Shown here one piece after another: positions 7,618-16,693 of a DNA stretch of 42,318 nucleotides. The stretch is from an uncultured Clostridia bacterium. Its GTDB lineage: Bacteria; Bacillota; Clostridia; Oscillospirales; Oscillospiraceae. The position numbers and the translations under genes were made by a program. Under the pieces are notes generated by a model. It was not told the origin of the DNA, searched no databases, and saw only the letters and a program-made list of their open reading frames with translations. Position 1 is the first letter of the stretch, and each line of letters starts with the position of its first letter. Location of the stretch: the NCBI GenBank assembly GCA_946547105.1, contig CAMNOV010000009.1:1-42318 (forward strand), given 5' to 3'.

Positions 7618-9092
7618 AAAAGGAATTCCGTGATATGCTGAAGGAACGCGGCCGCAAGGAGATGCCGAAGGTGCTCCTCGCCGCCGCCGAGTGCATGCCC
7701 CTGTCCAAGACCGGAGGCCTTGCCGACGTGGTCGGCACGCTGCCCAAGGCCTTCCGCGCGCTGGATATCGACGCACGCGTCATCACCCCGTATCACCGTG
7801 TCATCAAGGATAAATATGCCGGTCAAACCGAGCATCTCTGCCATTTCTACAGCCAGCTCGGCTGGCGCCTGGCCTACGTCGGCGTCGAAAAGCTGGTCGT
7901 GGACGGCGTTGTCTTCTATCTGATCGACAACGAGCAGTATTTCGGCGACAAAATCTACCGCGGCGACAAGCCCGAGGGCGAGCAGTACGCCTTCTTCTGC
8001 CGCGCCGTACTGGACGCGATCCCGGCGCTGGACTTCGCGCCCGAGATCGTGCACTGCAACGACTGGCACACCGCCATGCTCCCGATGCTGGCCCACACCC
8101 AGTACGTCGGCGGCATGCAGGAGCGGCTCAAGTACCTGCTGACCATCCACAACATCGCCTTCCAGGGCAAGTTCGGTTTCGACTACGTCGAGGACCTGCT
8201 GGGTGTGGACAGCCGCTACTATACGCCGGAGTTCATGGAGCTCAACGGCTGCGCCGACTTCCTCAAGGCCGGCTGCGTCTTTGCCGACCGCATCAACACC
8301 GTCAGCCCCAGCTACGCCGAGGAGATCAAGACCTCCTATTACGGCGAGGGCCTGGAGGGCATCCTCAACGCCCGCAGCGGCCAGCTGACCGGCATCATCA
8401 ACGGCATCGACAAGGACCTCTTCGATCCCCACAAGGATCCGCTGATCCCCGCCCACTACAACCGCGGCCTCCTGCGCGGCAAGGCCAAGTGCAAAGCGGC
8501 GCTCCAGGAGCGCCTGGGCCTGCAGGTCCGCCCCGAGGCGCCCGTGTTCGCCATGGTCACCCGCATGACCGAGCAGAAGGGCTTCGACCTCGTCGCGGCC
8601 ATCATCGACGACATGATGACCTGGTCCGACATGCAGTTCGTGCTGCTCGGCAGCGGCGACAAGCGCTTCGAGGAATTCATGCGCAATGCCGAAAACCGCT
8701 GGAAGGGTCGTCTCTGCTCCTACATCGGCTACAACGAAGACCTGGCGCACCTCATCTACGCGGGCAGCGACTTCTACGTCATGCCCTCCCGCTTTGAGCC
8801 CTGCGGCCTGAGCCAGATGATCGCCATGCGCTACGGCAGCATCCCCATCGTGCGCGAGACCGGCGGCCTGCGCGACACCGTGCAGCCCTACAACCGCTTC
8901 ACCGGCGAGGGCACCGGCTTCACCTTCTCCCGCTACGACGCCTACGATCTGAAGGAAACCATGTACCGCGCCCTGGAATGCTGGAGCAACGATGAGATCA
9001 TGAACGGCCTCATCCAGCATGCCATGGCCGCCGATTTCGGCTTTGCGCTCTCCGCTGAGGAGTACGCCAGGACTTATCTCTGGATGCTGTGA
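7614..9092 (+). CDS. glgA: Glycogen synthase (ADP-glucose type, GT5)
   Basis: A 492-residue glycosyltransferase family 5 enzyme extending alpha-1,4-glucan from ADP-glucose. The hallmark KTGGLADV, whose lysine K32 binds the donor phosphate, lies at residues 32-39. HCNDWHTAMLP, LTIHNIAFQG, INGIDKDLFDP and the C-terminal nucleotide-sugar motif PSRFEPCGLSQM with ETGGLRDTV are all present. The first 16 residues before MPKVLLAAAECMP are an extension beyond the usual family start. ATG 7614 is still chosen because GGAGG at 7601-7605 sits correctly and the start overlaps the glgB stop. The gene is coupled to the following GH13 hydrolase by a GTGA overlap, so synthesis, branching and trimming enzymes are made together. 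Confidence 0.96.
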   Translation: MKKEFRDMLKERGRKEMPKVLLAAAECMPLSKTGGLADVVGTLPKAFRALDIDARVITPYHRVIKDKYAGQTEHLCHFYSQLGWRLAYVGVEKLVVDGVVFYLIDNEQYFGDKIYRGDKPEGEQYAFFCRAVLDAIPALDFAPEIVHCNDWHTAMLPMLAHTQYVGGMQERLKYLLTIHNIAFQGKFGFDYVEDLLGVDSRYYTPEFMELNGCADFLKAGCVFADRINTVSPSYAEEIKTSYYGEGLEGILNARSGQLTGIINGIDKDLFDPHKDPLIPAHYNRGLLRGKAKCKAALQERLGLQVRPEAPVFAMVTRMTEQKGFDLVAAIIDDMMTWSDMQFVLLGSGDKRFEEFMRNAENRWKGRLCSYIGYNEDLAHLIYAGSDFYVMPSRFEPCGLSQMIAMRYGSIPIVRETGGLRDTVQPYNRFTGEGTGFTFSRYDAYDLKETMYRALECWSNDEIMNGLIQHAMAADFGFALSAEEYARTYLWML

Positions 9093-11527
9093 TCGGCGAA
9101 AAAGGAAAAACCGGATATTCCGCCCACAGCGGCTCTTCCCACGGAGGAGCCGCTGCGGGCGCTTCCAGCCGCGTTTGGTTCGGCGGCAGCTATGTGGAGC
9201 AGTGGTCGGAAGACTACCGCCTGCTCATCAGCTACCGCGACCGGCAGCAGGTGGAGACCGTGTTCGACGGCGAGCGCTGGCACCCCGCGGGCGGCGATCC
9301 CGCCATGTGCGAGCGGCTGCTGTGCGCCCCGCCGGAGGATTTCCTGCTGCGCTATTTTCAGGCGGCGGCCGAGGCCTGGTTCGCCGCCCACAGCTGCCTC
9401 GACGGCGGTCTGCCGCTCGACCGGCTGTACGAGCGCTTCCCCGCCGGCTGCTGCTGGCTGACCGCGACAGAGCTGCTGCGCCTGCTGCTGGACGACTGCG
9501 GCATGAAGCTGGAGGAGGCGCTGCCGCTGGTGCTGCGCTGCTGCCCGGACGATGTGATCGACGAGGAAGAACTCCGGCTGCTGCAGCCCCTGCAGCCCCG
9601 CAGCGCCCGGGTGGCGCTGCTGCTGCGCGACAATCCCGATAATATCCCCGCCGCCGTGCACGACGCGCGGCAGGAGGACTATCGCGCGCCCTTTGGCGCC
9701 GTGCGCTGCGGAGAAGATCTTTCGCTGCGCTTCCGGCTGCTGGGCGGCACGGTCGAATCCGCCGCGCTGCTTGTCTGGGGCGATGAAGTGAGCCTTGAGC
9801 TGCCGATGACGCGCGAGGGCGCCTGGTATGCCTGCCGCTTCCCCGCGCCGGAAACGCCCGCCGCGCTCTGGTACGCCTTCCGCCTGCAGACGGCCAAGGG
9901 CGAGCGCTGGCTCTGCCCCGAGACGGGCGGCTTTGCCGGCTCGCTGCGCGATACGCGGGGCGAGGGCTTCCGGCTGACGGTCTTCCGCGCGGACTTCGAC
10001 ACGCCCGCCTGGTTTCGCCGCAGCGTCATGTATCAGATCTTCCCCGACCGCTTCGCTTTTTCCGACGACGGCACCGCGCAGCGCGGCATCGCCTATCACC
10101 GCGCCCTCGGCCAGACGCCCGAGCTGCATCACAGCACCCTCGAGGCCGTGCGCTGGCAGCCGCGCCCCTTTGAAAAGGATTACAGCCCGGACGATTTCTA
10201 CGGCGGCACGCTCAAGGGCATCGAGCGCGCTCTCCCCTATCTGAAGGCCCTCGGCGTGAGCTGCCTGTACCTCAACCCCATCGTGGAGGCACGCTCCAAC
10301 CACCGCTACGACGCCTCCGACTACCGGAAGGTCGACCCGATCCTCGGCACGAACGAGGATTTTGAACAGCTGTGCCGCGCCGCAGAAGAAAACGGCATCC
10401 GCATCATGCTCGACGGCGTGTTCTCCCACACCGGCGCCGACAGCGTGTACTTCAACCGCACCGGCAGCTACCCCGGCCGCGGCGCCTGTCAGGGCGAGGA
10501 CTCGCCCTATTACGACTGGTACGAATTCCGCCGCTTCCCCGACGATTACCGCTGCTGGTGGGGCTTCAAGGACCTGCCGGAGGTGGACGAGCGCAACGAA
10601 AGCTGGCAGGATTACGTCGTCAGCGGCCGCAACAGTGTGGTGCGCGAGTGGCTGCGCCGCGGCGCCGCCGGCTGGCGGCTGGACGTGGCCGACGAGCTGC
10701 CGGACGAGGTGCTGGCGCTGATCCGCCGCGCCGCCAAGGAAGAAAAGCCGGACGCGCCGATCCTCGGCGAAGTCTGGGAGGACGCGGTGCTCAAGGAGAG
10801 CTACGGCTCCCGCCGCCGCTACGCCCTGGGCGAGGCGCTCGACAGCGTGATGAATTATCCCTTCCGCAGCGCGATGCTGGACTTTATCCACGGCCGCAGC
10901 GACGCCTACGGCCTGCGCGATTTTCTGATCGGCCAGCAGCTGAACTATCCGCAGCCCCTCTACTATTCGCTGATGAACCTGCTGGGCTCGCACGACGTCG
11001 ACCGCATCCGCACCGCGATGGCCGCGCCGACCACGCTGCGCGCGCTCAGCCGCGTCGAGCAGCTGAGCTATCCCTTCCGCGCGGAGGATCTGGCGCAGGC
11101 CCTCGACCGCGAAAAGCTCTGCGCCGCGCTGCAGTTCGCCATCCCCGGCGTGCCCAGCGTCTATTACGGCGACGAGCAGGGCATGTGGGGCACCGGCGAC
11201 CCCTTCAACCGCGCGCCCTTCCGCGAGGGAGACAGGGAATTGTACGATTTCTACTCTGCGCTCGCCGCGCGCAGGAATCAAAATCCCTGCCTGCAGACCG
11301 GCGAGGCCGTGTTCGCCGCCTGCTCCCCCGAGGTGCTGACGGTTTTGCGTTATGTAAACCAAGAGGCCGATGTTTTCGGCGCGCCGGCGGCAAACGGCGC
11401 CTGGCTGCTGGTGCTCAACCGCAGCCAGAGCGAGCAGCCCTGGCAGGCGGACGCCGCCGCCGCGGGCTGCGCGCTGCTCTCCGGCCGCATCGGCCCCTGC
11501 CGCGCCGAGTGGCTGCAGCTGGTTTGA
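9089..11527 (+). CDS. GH13 alpha-glucan hydrolase (cyclomaltodextrinase/neopullulanase-like) with an unassigned N-terminal region
   Basis: An 812-residue amylase-family enzyme with no signal peptide, so it acts in the cytoplasm on glycogen or maltodextrins. Residues about 210-300 look like a CBM34-type beta domain. The barrel starts at YQIFPDRFAF and contains YGGTLKGIERALPYLKALG, LDGVFSHTGADS, nucleophile D532 in GWRLDVADELP, acid/base E561 in LGEVWED and D636 in LGSHDVDR. The cyclomaltodextrinase/neopullulanase group fits best, though specificity cannot be fixed from sequence. Residues 1-190, including a Leu/Cys-rich helical part (about 105-170), are not a GH13 domain I recognise. The GTG start overlaps the glgA stop. 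A strong terminator follows. Confidence 0.88.
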   Translation: MIGEKGKTGYSAHSGSSHGGAAAGASSRVWFGGSYVEQWSEDYRLLISYRDRQQVETVFDGERWHPAGGDPAMCERLLCAPPEDFLLRYFQAAAEAWFAAHSCLDGGLPLDRLYERFPAGCCWLTATELLRLLLDDCGMKLEEALPLVLRCCPDDVIDEEELRLLQPLQPRSARVALLLRDNPDNIPAAVHDARQEDYRAPFGAVRCGEDLSLRFRLLGGTVESAALLVWGDEVSLELPMTREGAWYACRFPAPETPAALWYAFRLQTAKGERWLCPETGGFAGSLRDTRGEGFRLTVFRADFDTPAWFRRSVMYQIFPDRFAFSDDGTAQRGIAYHRALGQTPELHHSTLEAVRWQPRPFEKDYSPDDFYGGTLKGIERALPYLKALGVSCLYLNPIVEARSNHRYDASDYRKVDPILGTNEDFEQLCRAAEENGIRIMLDGVFSHTGADSVYFNRTGSYPGRGACQGEDSPYYDWYEFRRFPDDYRCWWGFKDLPEVDERNESWQDYVVSGRNSVVREWLRRGAAGWRLDVADELPDEVLALIRRAAKEEKPDAPILGEVWEDAVLKESYGSRRRYALGEALDSVMNYPFRSAMLDFIHGRSDAYGLRDFLIGQQLNYPQPLYYSLMNLLGSHDVDRIRTAMAAPTTLRALSRVEQLSYPFRAEDLAQALDREKLCAALQFAIPGVPSVYYGDEQGMWGTGDPFNRAPFREGDRELYDFYSALAARRNQNPCLQTGEAVFAACSPEVLTVLRYVNQEADVFGAPAANGAWLLVLNRSQSEQPWQADAAAAGCALLSGRIGPCRAEWLQLV

Positions 11528-11529
11528 GC

Positions 11530-11566
11530 GATACCGGACGAAAATTCTTCGTCCGGTATCTTTTTT
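11530..11566 (+). terminator. Rho-independent terminator of the glgB-glgA-GH13 operon
   Basis: A perfect 13-bp stem GATACCGGACGAA (11530-11542)/TTCGTCCGGTATC (11548-11560) with a 5-base loop is followed by six T. Confidence 0.95.
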
Positions 11567-11627
11567 GGTAGATTCTTTGCCAAAGCTATGTTATATTGGT
11601 TGTATTCAATCCACAGGAGGAACAGGC

Positions 11628-12569
11628 ATGGACACCGGAGCCTTTGTTGATTTCAAGCGCCGCCTGACGGACAACTGCGCCAGGGTCATCGTCGGCAAGG
11701 ACGAGGTGATCGAGCAGGTCATCGTCTGTCTGATCGCCGGCGGTCATATTCTGCTGGAGGATGTGCCCGGCACCGGCAAGACGATGCTGCTGCGCGCCTT
11801 TGCCAAAAGCATCGGCAGCAGCTTCAAGCGCATCCAGTTCACGCCGGACCTGATGCCCTCCGATCTGACCGGCATCAATTTCTTCAACCAGAAAAAGGGC
11901 GAATTCGAGTTCCGGCCCGGTCCGCTCTTTGCCAATCTGATCCTGGCCGATGAGCTCAACCGCGCCACGCCGCGCAGCCAGTCGGCGCTGCTGGAGGTCA
12001 TGGAGGAAAAGCAGATCTCCGTGGACGGCGTGAGCTACCGCCTGCAGGAGCCCTATATGGTCATGGCCACGCAGAACCCGCTGGAGTCCTACGGCACCTT
12101 CCCGCTGCCCGACGCGCAGCTCGACCGCTTCTTCATGCGCCTGCGCCTGGGCTACATGACGCGCGAGCAGGAGATCGGCGTCATGCGCCGACCGGAGACG
12201 CGGCAGCTGATCGACGGACTGTCGCAGGTGGTCTCGGCCGAAGAGCTGGCCGCGCTGCGGCAGCGCTATCCGCAGGTGCGCGTCAGCGACGATATCGCCG
12301 CCTATATGATGGACATCGTCACCCGCGCGCGGCACAGCGAGCTGCTGCTCAACGGCGTTTCGACCCGCGGCAGCCTCGCCCTCTACCGCGCCAGCCAGAT
12401 CCTCGCCGCCCTCAACGGCCGCGACTACGTCATCCCCGAGGACGTCAAGCGCGAGGCGATGGCCGTGCTGCCCCACCGCGTGAGCCTGGTGAGCAACATC
12501 CATCTCGACAACGACCGCTTCATCGCCAACATTCTGGAAGAGGTCGAGGTGCCGCTGGAAAAGCTATGA
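11628..12569 (+). CDS. MoxR-family AAA+ ATPase
   Basis: A 313-residue MoxR ATPase, a class that acts as a chaperone for partners carrying VWA-like domains such as the DUF58 protein that follows. Walker A is EDVPGTGKT (near residue 42-50), Walker B is LILADELNRA with the usual sensor TQNPLESYGTFPLPDAQLD, and the arginine finger lies in the LDRFFMRL segment. The C-terminal lid ends in DYVIPEDVKREAMAVLPHR. ATG 11628 is chosen because CAGGAGG at 11614-11620 lies eight bases upstream; the same frame is open further upstream but without a start signal. A weak promoter (TTGGTA 11565-11570, TATGTT 11587-11592) may lie in the gap. The stop overlaps the next start by ATGA. Confidence 0.93.
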   Translation: MDTGAFVDFKRRLTDNCARVIVGKDEVIEQVIVCLIAGGHILLEDVPGTGKTMLLRAFAKSIGSSFKRIQFTPDLMPSDLTGINFFNQKKGEFEFRPGPLFANLILADELNRATPRSQSALLEVMEEKQISVDGVSYRLQEPYMVMATQNPLESYGTFPLPDAQLDRFFMRLRLGYMTREQEIGVMRRPETRQLIDGLSQVVSAEELAALRQRYPQVRVSDDIAAYMMDIVTRARHSELLLNGVSTRGSLALYRASQILAALNGRDYVIPEDVKREAMAVLPHRVSLVSNIHLDNDRFIANILEEVEVPLEKL

Positions 12570-13612
12570 TCATTTTTGTCCTGGTCTGCACGCTGCTTCT
12601 GCTGGCGCTGACCGAAATCCTCAGCCGGCGGGAGGAACTGCGGCATCTGCACGTGGAGTTCAGTCTCGACTCCAGGCTCGCCGAGCCGGACGAAGCTGTT
12701 ACGCTGCGCTATTCCGTGCTCAACACCAGCCCCTTCCCGGTGCTCTGCGCGGGGCTGAGCCTGCAGCTTGACCCGGAGCTGAGCCTCTGCGAGGACGAAA
12801 GCTGGCAGGGGAGCCACGTGCACCGTGATTTTCTGGGCACGCGGATCGACCACCACTTCTATCTGCTGCCCTACCGCAGGTTCAGCGGCAAGCTGCGCCT
12901 GTCCTGCCGCCGCCGCGGCCTGTACGAGATCGGGCGCTATTATCTTGAGCGCAGCGATTTCATGGGGCTGAGCCCCGTTGTCAGCAGCGGAGAGACCGGG
13001 CTGCGCCTGGTCTGCACCGCCCGCCGCCGCGAGCTGCCGGAGCTGGACACGCACGGCGGCACGCTGGGCGATCTCTCGGTGCGCCGCTTTCTGTTCGACG
13101 ACCCCAGCATGCTCCGCGGCTATCGGGAATACAGCGGCCGGGAGCCGATGAAGCAGATCTCCTGGATGCAGACGGCCAAAACCGGCCGGCTCATCGTGCG
13201 TCAGAACGACTATACCGTGGATCGCAACGTCAGCATCCTGGTGAACATGGAATCGGCGCCGCAGCCGGCGATGGAGCACTGCATGGAGCTGCTGCGCAGC
13301 GTCTGCGAGGAGCTGGAGGAGCAGCACGTCCCCTACGGCCTCTATTCCAACGGCGACATCTTCTCCCTCAACGAAGGCCTGGGCCGAAACCATATTTTTT
13401 ATATTCAGCGCCGGATCGGTCTGTCCCGGCTGGGCGCTTTTTACGGGTTTTCCACGCTGGTCGACCGCTACGTCCGTCACCCGCGGGAAAACAGCAGCTG
13501 CATCGTCATTTCGCCGGTCCGCAGCGCCGCGGTGGAGGCCGCGCTCCCGCGCCTGCTCCGCTGCAGCGGCCGCGAAGCCTTCCTGCTCGTCGGAGGTGAG
13601 CTCAATCCATGA
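12566..13612 (+). CDS. DUF58 protein (MoxR partner)
   Basis: A 348-residue DUF58 protein. One N-terminal hydrophobic segment (residues 1-18) anchors it. A beta-rich region resembling a CARDB/Ig fold (about 25-150) follows. The DUF58 core shows RRFLFDDPSMLRGYREYSGREPMKQISWMQ, split around residues 172-205, then TGRLIVRQND and VSILVNMES, the last at the MIDAS-like start of a degenerate VWA fold; the canonical DxSxS is replaced by NMESA. In other bacteria MoxR-DUF58 pairs act at the envelope in metal insertion, stress survival or peptide processing. Their role in Clostridia is unknown. The gene is coupled on both sides by ATGA overlaps. Confidence 0.88.
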   Translation: MIIFVLVCTLLLLALTEILSRREELRHLHVEFSLDSRLAEPDEAVTLRYSVLNTSPFPVLCAGLSLQLDPELSLCEDESWQGSHVHRDFLGTRIDHHFYLLPYRRFSGKLRLSCRRRGLYEIGRYYLERSDFMGLSPVVSSGETGLRLVCTARRRELPELDTHGGTLGDLSVRRFLFDDPSMLRGYREYSGREPMKQISWMQTAKTGRLIVRQNDYTVDRNVSILVNMESAPQPAMEHCMELLRSVCEELEEQHVPYGLYSNGDIFSLNEGLGRNHIFYIQRRIGLSRLGAFYGFSTLVDRYVRHPRENSSCIVISPVRSAAVEAALPRLLRCSGREAFLLVGGELNP

Positions 13613-14850
13613 AAAAAGTCGCAGCCTACCGCATTTTCGCCGACCTCTGCTTTTATTTCTCGATCCTCAGCATCTTCCCCGCCCTGCGCCCCTGGCAGCT
13701 GCCGATGGCGCTGTTCGCCGCGGCCTGCCTGCTCGTGTCGCTCATCGCCGTGCACTGCCCGTACAGGCTCCTGCGCCTGCTGCTGAGCCTGCTGCCCGGG
13801 CTGTGCTTTCTCAAAGCCCCGCTCGCCTTCCCGCTCGTGTTCCCGGCCCTGGGCTGGCTCTACGTCGTCCTCGTGCTGACGATCGGCAGCTTTCGCCTGT
13901 GGCCGGACGAATACCGCCGCAGCTACCGCGTCATGCTGGTCGTCTGCCTCTGCGCGCTGGCCGCGAACGTTGCGCAGTACACGGTCATGCACGGCACGGT
14001 CATCTCCTGGCCGGGCATGATCTACGCGCTGCTGTTTCTCTGCTTCGGCGTGTTCGCCATGCGCGGGATGCAGATGAATGCAAACATGGGCCTGCGCTGG
14101 GAGCTTGCGAATCTGGGCGCCGTGGTCGGCGTGCCGGTGCTGGCGATCGGCAGCTCGCTGCTGCTGTATCTGCTGCTCGGCGCCATCCGGCCCGTGGTGA
14201 ACTTCCTGTTCCGCCCGATCGGAAACTTCGTGATCTGGCTGTTCCAGCTGCTTTTCCCGGGCTCGGACACCCTGACCGCGCCCGCGGCCACGCCTGCGCC
14301 GACGCCTCCCCCGGCGCCCGTTTTCGTCGAGGAGCCGGCCGGTTACGGCAACTCGACCATGGATGATCTGGGCGATCGCCTGTGGAAAAACTCTCCGCTG
14401 ATCGAGCGCGCCGCCACGATCGGCGGCTACGTGGTGCTCGGTCTGCTGTTGCTGCTGGCCGTGCTGCTCATCATCCGCCACGCCCGCCGCGGCTTCCGGG
14501 ACGAGGACGCCGGGGATCTCGACTTTGAGGAGGCGGAGGAGACCGTGCCCGCGCGCCGGAAGCGCCGCGGCGCCGCTGCCGCGCCCGTGCGCGGCAACGC
14601 AGGTCAGATCCGACGGATCTACCGGCAGTACATGGAGCTGATGCAGCAAAACGGCGTGCGCATCCAGAAGGACAGCACCTCGCTGGACATTCTGGACGAG
14701 GCGGAGCAGGTCAACCTCTCCCCCGCGGCGAAAACGCTGCGCGAGCTGTACCTGAAGGCCCGCTACGCCGAGGCCTCCGCCGTCACCGACGAGGACGTGC
14801 AGGAGGCGCAGCGCTGCCTGCAGGAGATCCGGGACGAATTCCAGGCCTGA
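13609..14850 (+). CDS. Membrane protein with DUF4129-like C-terminus, third gene of MoxR operon
   Basis: A 413-residue polytopic membrane protein. Hydrophobic helices fill residues about 10-215, then comes a Pro/Ala-rich external loop (about 225-250), another transmembrane helix (about 268-287), and a basic linker RRKRRGAAAAPVR. The cytoplasmic tail IRRIYRQYMELMQQNG...LRELYLKARYAEASAVT resembles the DUF4129 tail that ends many MoxR-cluster transglutaminases. The transglutaminase core, with its Cys-His-Asp triad, is not present. It may therefore be a scaffold version in which only the membrane and DUF4129-like parts remain. It starts inside the DUF58 stop (ATGA), and a strong hairpin follows the stop. 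Product assignment beyond operon logic is inference. Confidence 0.7.
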   Translation: MKKVAAYRIFADLCFYFSILSIFPALRPWQLPMALFAAACLLVSLIAVHCPYRLLRLLLSLLPGLCFLKAPLAFPLVFPALGWLYVVLVLTIGSFRLWPDEYRRSYRVMLVVCLCALAANVAQYTVMHGTVISWPGMIYALLFLCFGVFAMRGMQMNANMGLRWELANLGAVVGVPVLAIGSSLLLYLLLGAIRPVVNFLFRPIGNFVIWLFQLLFPGSDTLTAPAATPAPTPPPAPVFVEEPAGYGNSTMDDLGDRLWKNSPLIERAATIGGYVVLGLLLLLAVLLIIRHARRGFRDEDAGDLDFEEAEETVPARRKRRGAAAAPVRGNAGQIRRIYRQYMELMQQNGVRIQKDSTSLDILDEAEQVNLSPAAKTLRELYLKARYAEASAVTDEDVQEAQRCLQEIRDEFQA

Positions 14851-14865
14851 TATGCATATCGTGAA

Positions 14866-14897
14866 AAGACCGGGGGCTGCACGCAGCCCCCGGTCTT
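14866..14897 (+). terminator. GC-rich hairpin after the MoxR operon
   Basis: A 14-bp stem AAGACCGGGGGCTG (14866-14879)/CAGCCCCCGGTCTT (14884-14897) with loop CACG. It lacks a following T-run, so it is a probable but non-canonical terminator. Confidence 0.65.
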
Positions 14898-14923
14898 CAT
14901 ATGTTAAGATTCGGCCGGTTTTA

Positions 14924-14952
14924 TTGTAAACGAAGGCCCGGCATGGTATAAT
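14924..14952 (+). promoter_or_regulatory. Sigma-A promoter of the ftsW-pbp operon
   Basis: TTGTAA (14924-14929), 17-base spacer, TATAAT (14947-14952), ending about 37 bases before the chosen ftsW start. Confidence 0.8.
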
Positions 14953-14989
14953 AACTATAATTATCAAAAAGAGCGAGGTGAGATTTTCC

Positions 14990-16693
14990 TTGAACGCCGT
15001 GCTGTCCCACAGTCTGATCCTGTCCAAGTCCGTGCTGATTCTGCTGTCGGTGCTGATCATCGTCCGCTGCCTGCGCTCGCTGCTTTCCGAGCGCTATGAG
15101 GCGGAGGTCTGGGCCTGGCTGCAGCTCGGGAAGGAGCAGCTGCCCGTGACGCACTGGGAAAACCTCATCGGCCGCTCCCGCAGCGCGGATATCCGGGTCG
15201 ACCGGGACGGCGTCAGCCGTGCGCACGCCGTGCTGGTGCGCAGCGGCAAGGGCGTCTGGACCGTGTACGATATCTTCAGCAAGGGCGGCGTGTGGGTCAA
15301 CCGCATCAAGATCAGCCCGCACGGCGCCGAGGTGCACAGCGGCGACGTCATCAACGTCGGTGGGACGAATCTGCGCTTCAGGGACATGACCACCGAAAAG
15401 CGCCGGCAGCTCGAGGATAAGCGCACCGCCGCCGGCAAGCGCGTTTCCCCCTTCGGGACGCTGCTGGAGCTGAGCGTGTTCCAGATCTTCCTGCTGCTGC
15501 AGCACGCGCTGTGCAGCACGGACAATCTGGCGATGATCGCGCTCGCCTTCGCGGCGCTGCTCGCCCTGGAATGGCTCTGCTATTCCTCGATGCGGCTGCT
15601 CGGCCGCTCCGGCTTTGAAATCGAAACGCTCGCCTTTTATCTCAGCAGTCTCGGCCTGTCCGTAGCAGCCAGCTCCGTACCGGAGGATCTGCTCAAGCAG
15701 ATGCTGCTGACGATCGCGGGCGTCGTGCTCTTTCTGCTGATGGGCTGGTGGCTGCGCAGCCTCCGGCGCGTGACGGCCGCGCGCGGCCTGGCCGCCGCAG
15801 CGGCCCTGGCCCTTCTGGCCGTCAATGTGGTCTTCAGCGAGGAGGTCATGGGCGCGCGCAACTGGCTGAGCATCGGCGGCTATTCCTTCCAGCCCTCGGA
15901 ATTCGTCAAGGTGCTCTATCTCTACGTCGGCGCCTCCACGCTCGACCGCCTGTACCGCAAGCAGAACCTGTTTGTTTTCATGGCCTTTTCGGCCGTCTGC
16001 GTGATCGCGCTGGCCCTGATCGGCGATTTTGGCACGGCACTGGTCTTTTTCGTCTGTTTTCTGGTCATTTCCTTCCTGCGCTCGGGCTCGATCGCCACGG
16101 TGCTGCTGGCGCTGACCGGCGCGGGCATGGCCGGCTTTCTGGCCGTCACCGTCAAGCCGCACATCGCCCGGCGCTTTGCCGCCTGGGGCCACGTGTGGGA
16201 GGATATCTACGGCGCGGGCTATCAGCAGGCCCGGGCCATGTCGGCCGCCGCGGCCGGGGGTCTCTTCGGCAAGGGCGCCGGCTCCGGCTGGCTCAAAAAC
16301 ATCGTTGCGGCGGATACCGACATGGTCTTTGCCGTCGTCTGCGAGGAGCAGGGCCTCATCATCGCCATCTGCATGGTACTGGCCGTGATGGCGCTGGCCT
16401 TCTTCGCGGTACGCTCGGCGCGCTACGGCCGCTCGGCCTGGTACGCGATCGCCGCCTGCGGCGCGATGGCGATGCTGCTGACGCAGACGGCGCTGAACGT
16501 GTTCGGCACGATGGATCTGCTGCCCTTCACCGGCGTCACCTTCCCCTTCGTCTCGCGCGGCGGCTCGTCGCTCTTGAGCTGCTGGATGCTGATGGCCTTC
16601 CTCAAAGGCTCCGACACGCGCAAGGACGCAAGCTTTGTGGTCAATCCCGTGCGCGTGCTCCCCGGGGACACGGCAAAGGAGGCGGGCGCATGA
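14990..16693 (+). CDS. FHA-domain FtsW/RodA/SpoVE fusion (peptidoglycan glycosyltransferase)
   Basis: A 567-residue SEDS-family glycosyltransferase carrying an FHA domain. After a first transmembrane helix (residues 8-26) a cytoplasmic FHA domain (about 45-131) shows the phosphothreonine-binding signature GRSRSADI (R62, S63) and SRAHA (S76, H79). The SEDS part has GARNWLSIGGYSFQPSEFVK, GDFGTALVFF and GVTFPFVSRGGSSLLS. SEDS proteins polymerise lipid II together with a class B PBP, which is encoded next with ATGA overlap. The TTG at 14990 is chosen because GAGGTGAG at 14975-14982 sits eight bases upstream. A GTG at 14978, four codons earlier, would overlap that ribosome binding site. FHA suggests control by a Ser/Thr kinase not present here. 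Confidence 0.9.
   Translation: MNAVLSHSLILSKSVLILLSVLIIVRCLRSLLSERYEAEVWAWLQLGKEQLPVTHWENLIGRSRSADIRVDRDGVSRAHAVLVRSGKGVWTVYDIFSKGGVWVNRIKISPHGAEVHSGDVINVGGTNLRFRDMTTEKRRQLEDKRTAAGKRVSPFGTLLELSVFQIFLLLQHALCSTDNLAMIALAFAALLALEWLCYSSMRLLGRSGFEIETLAFYLSSLGLSVAASSVPEDLLKQMLLTIAGVVLFLLMGWWLRSLRRVTAARGLAAAAALALLAVNVVFSEEVMGARNWLSIGGYSFQPSEFVKVLYLYVGASTLDRLYRKQNLFVFMAFSAVCVIALALIGDFGTALVFFVCFLVISFLRSGSIATVLLALTGAGMAGFLAVTVKPHIARRFAAWGHVWEDIYGAGYQQARAMSAAAAGGLFGKGAGSGWLKNIVAADTDMVFAVVCEEQGLIIAICMVLAVMALAFFAVRSARYGRSAWYAIAACGAMAMLLTQTALNVFGTMDLLPFTGVTFPFVSRGGSSLLSCWMLMAFLKGSDTRKDASFVVNPVRVLPGDTAKEAGA

Noticed and set aside
5674-7776. A 700-codon minus-strand frame opposite glgB
   Set aside because: Antisense shadow of glgB with no motif and no ribosome binding site; glgB has full catalytic motifs.
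9074-11362. A 762-codon minus-strand frame opposite the GH13 gene
   Set aside because: Low-complexity Ala/Val/Gly/Arg composition and no start signal; shadow of the GH13 gene.
11591-11597. TTATATT as a -10 box for moxR
   Set aside because: No -35-like hexamer lies 16-18 bases upstream; only the weaker TTGGTA/TATGTT pair fits, so no separate promoter feature was listed.
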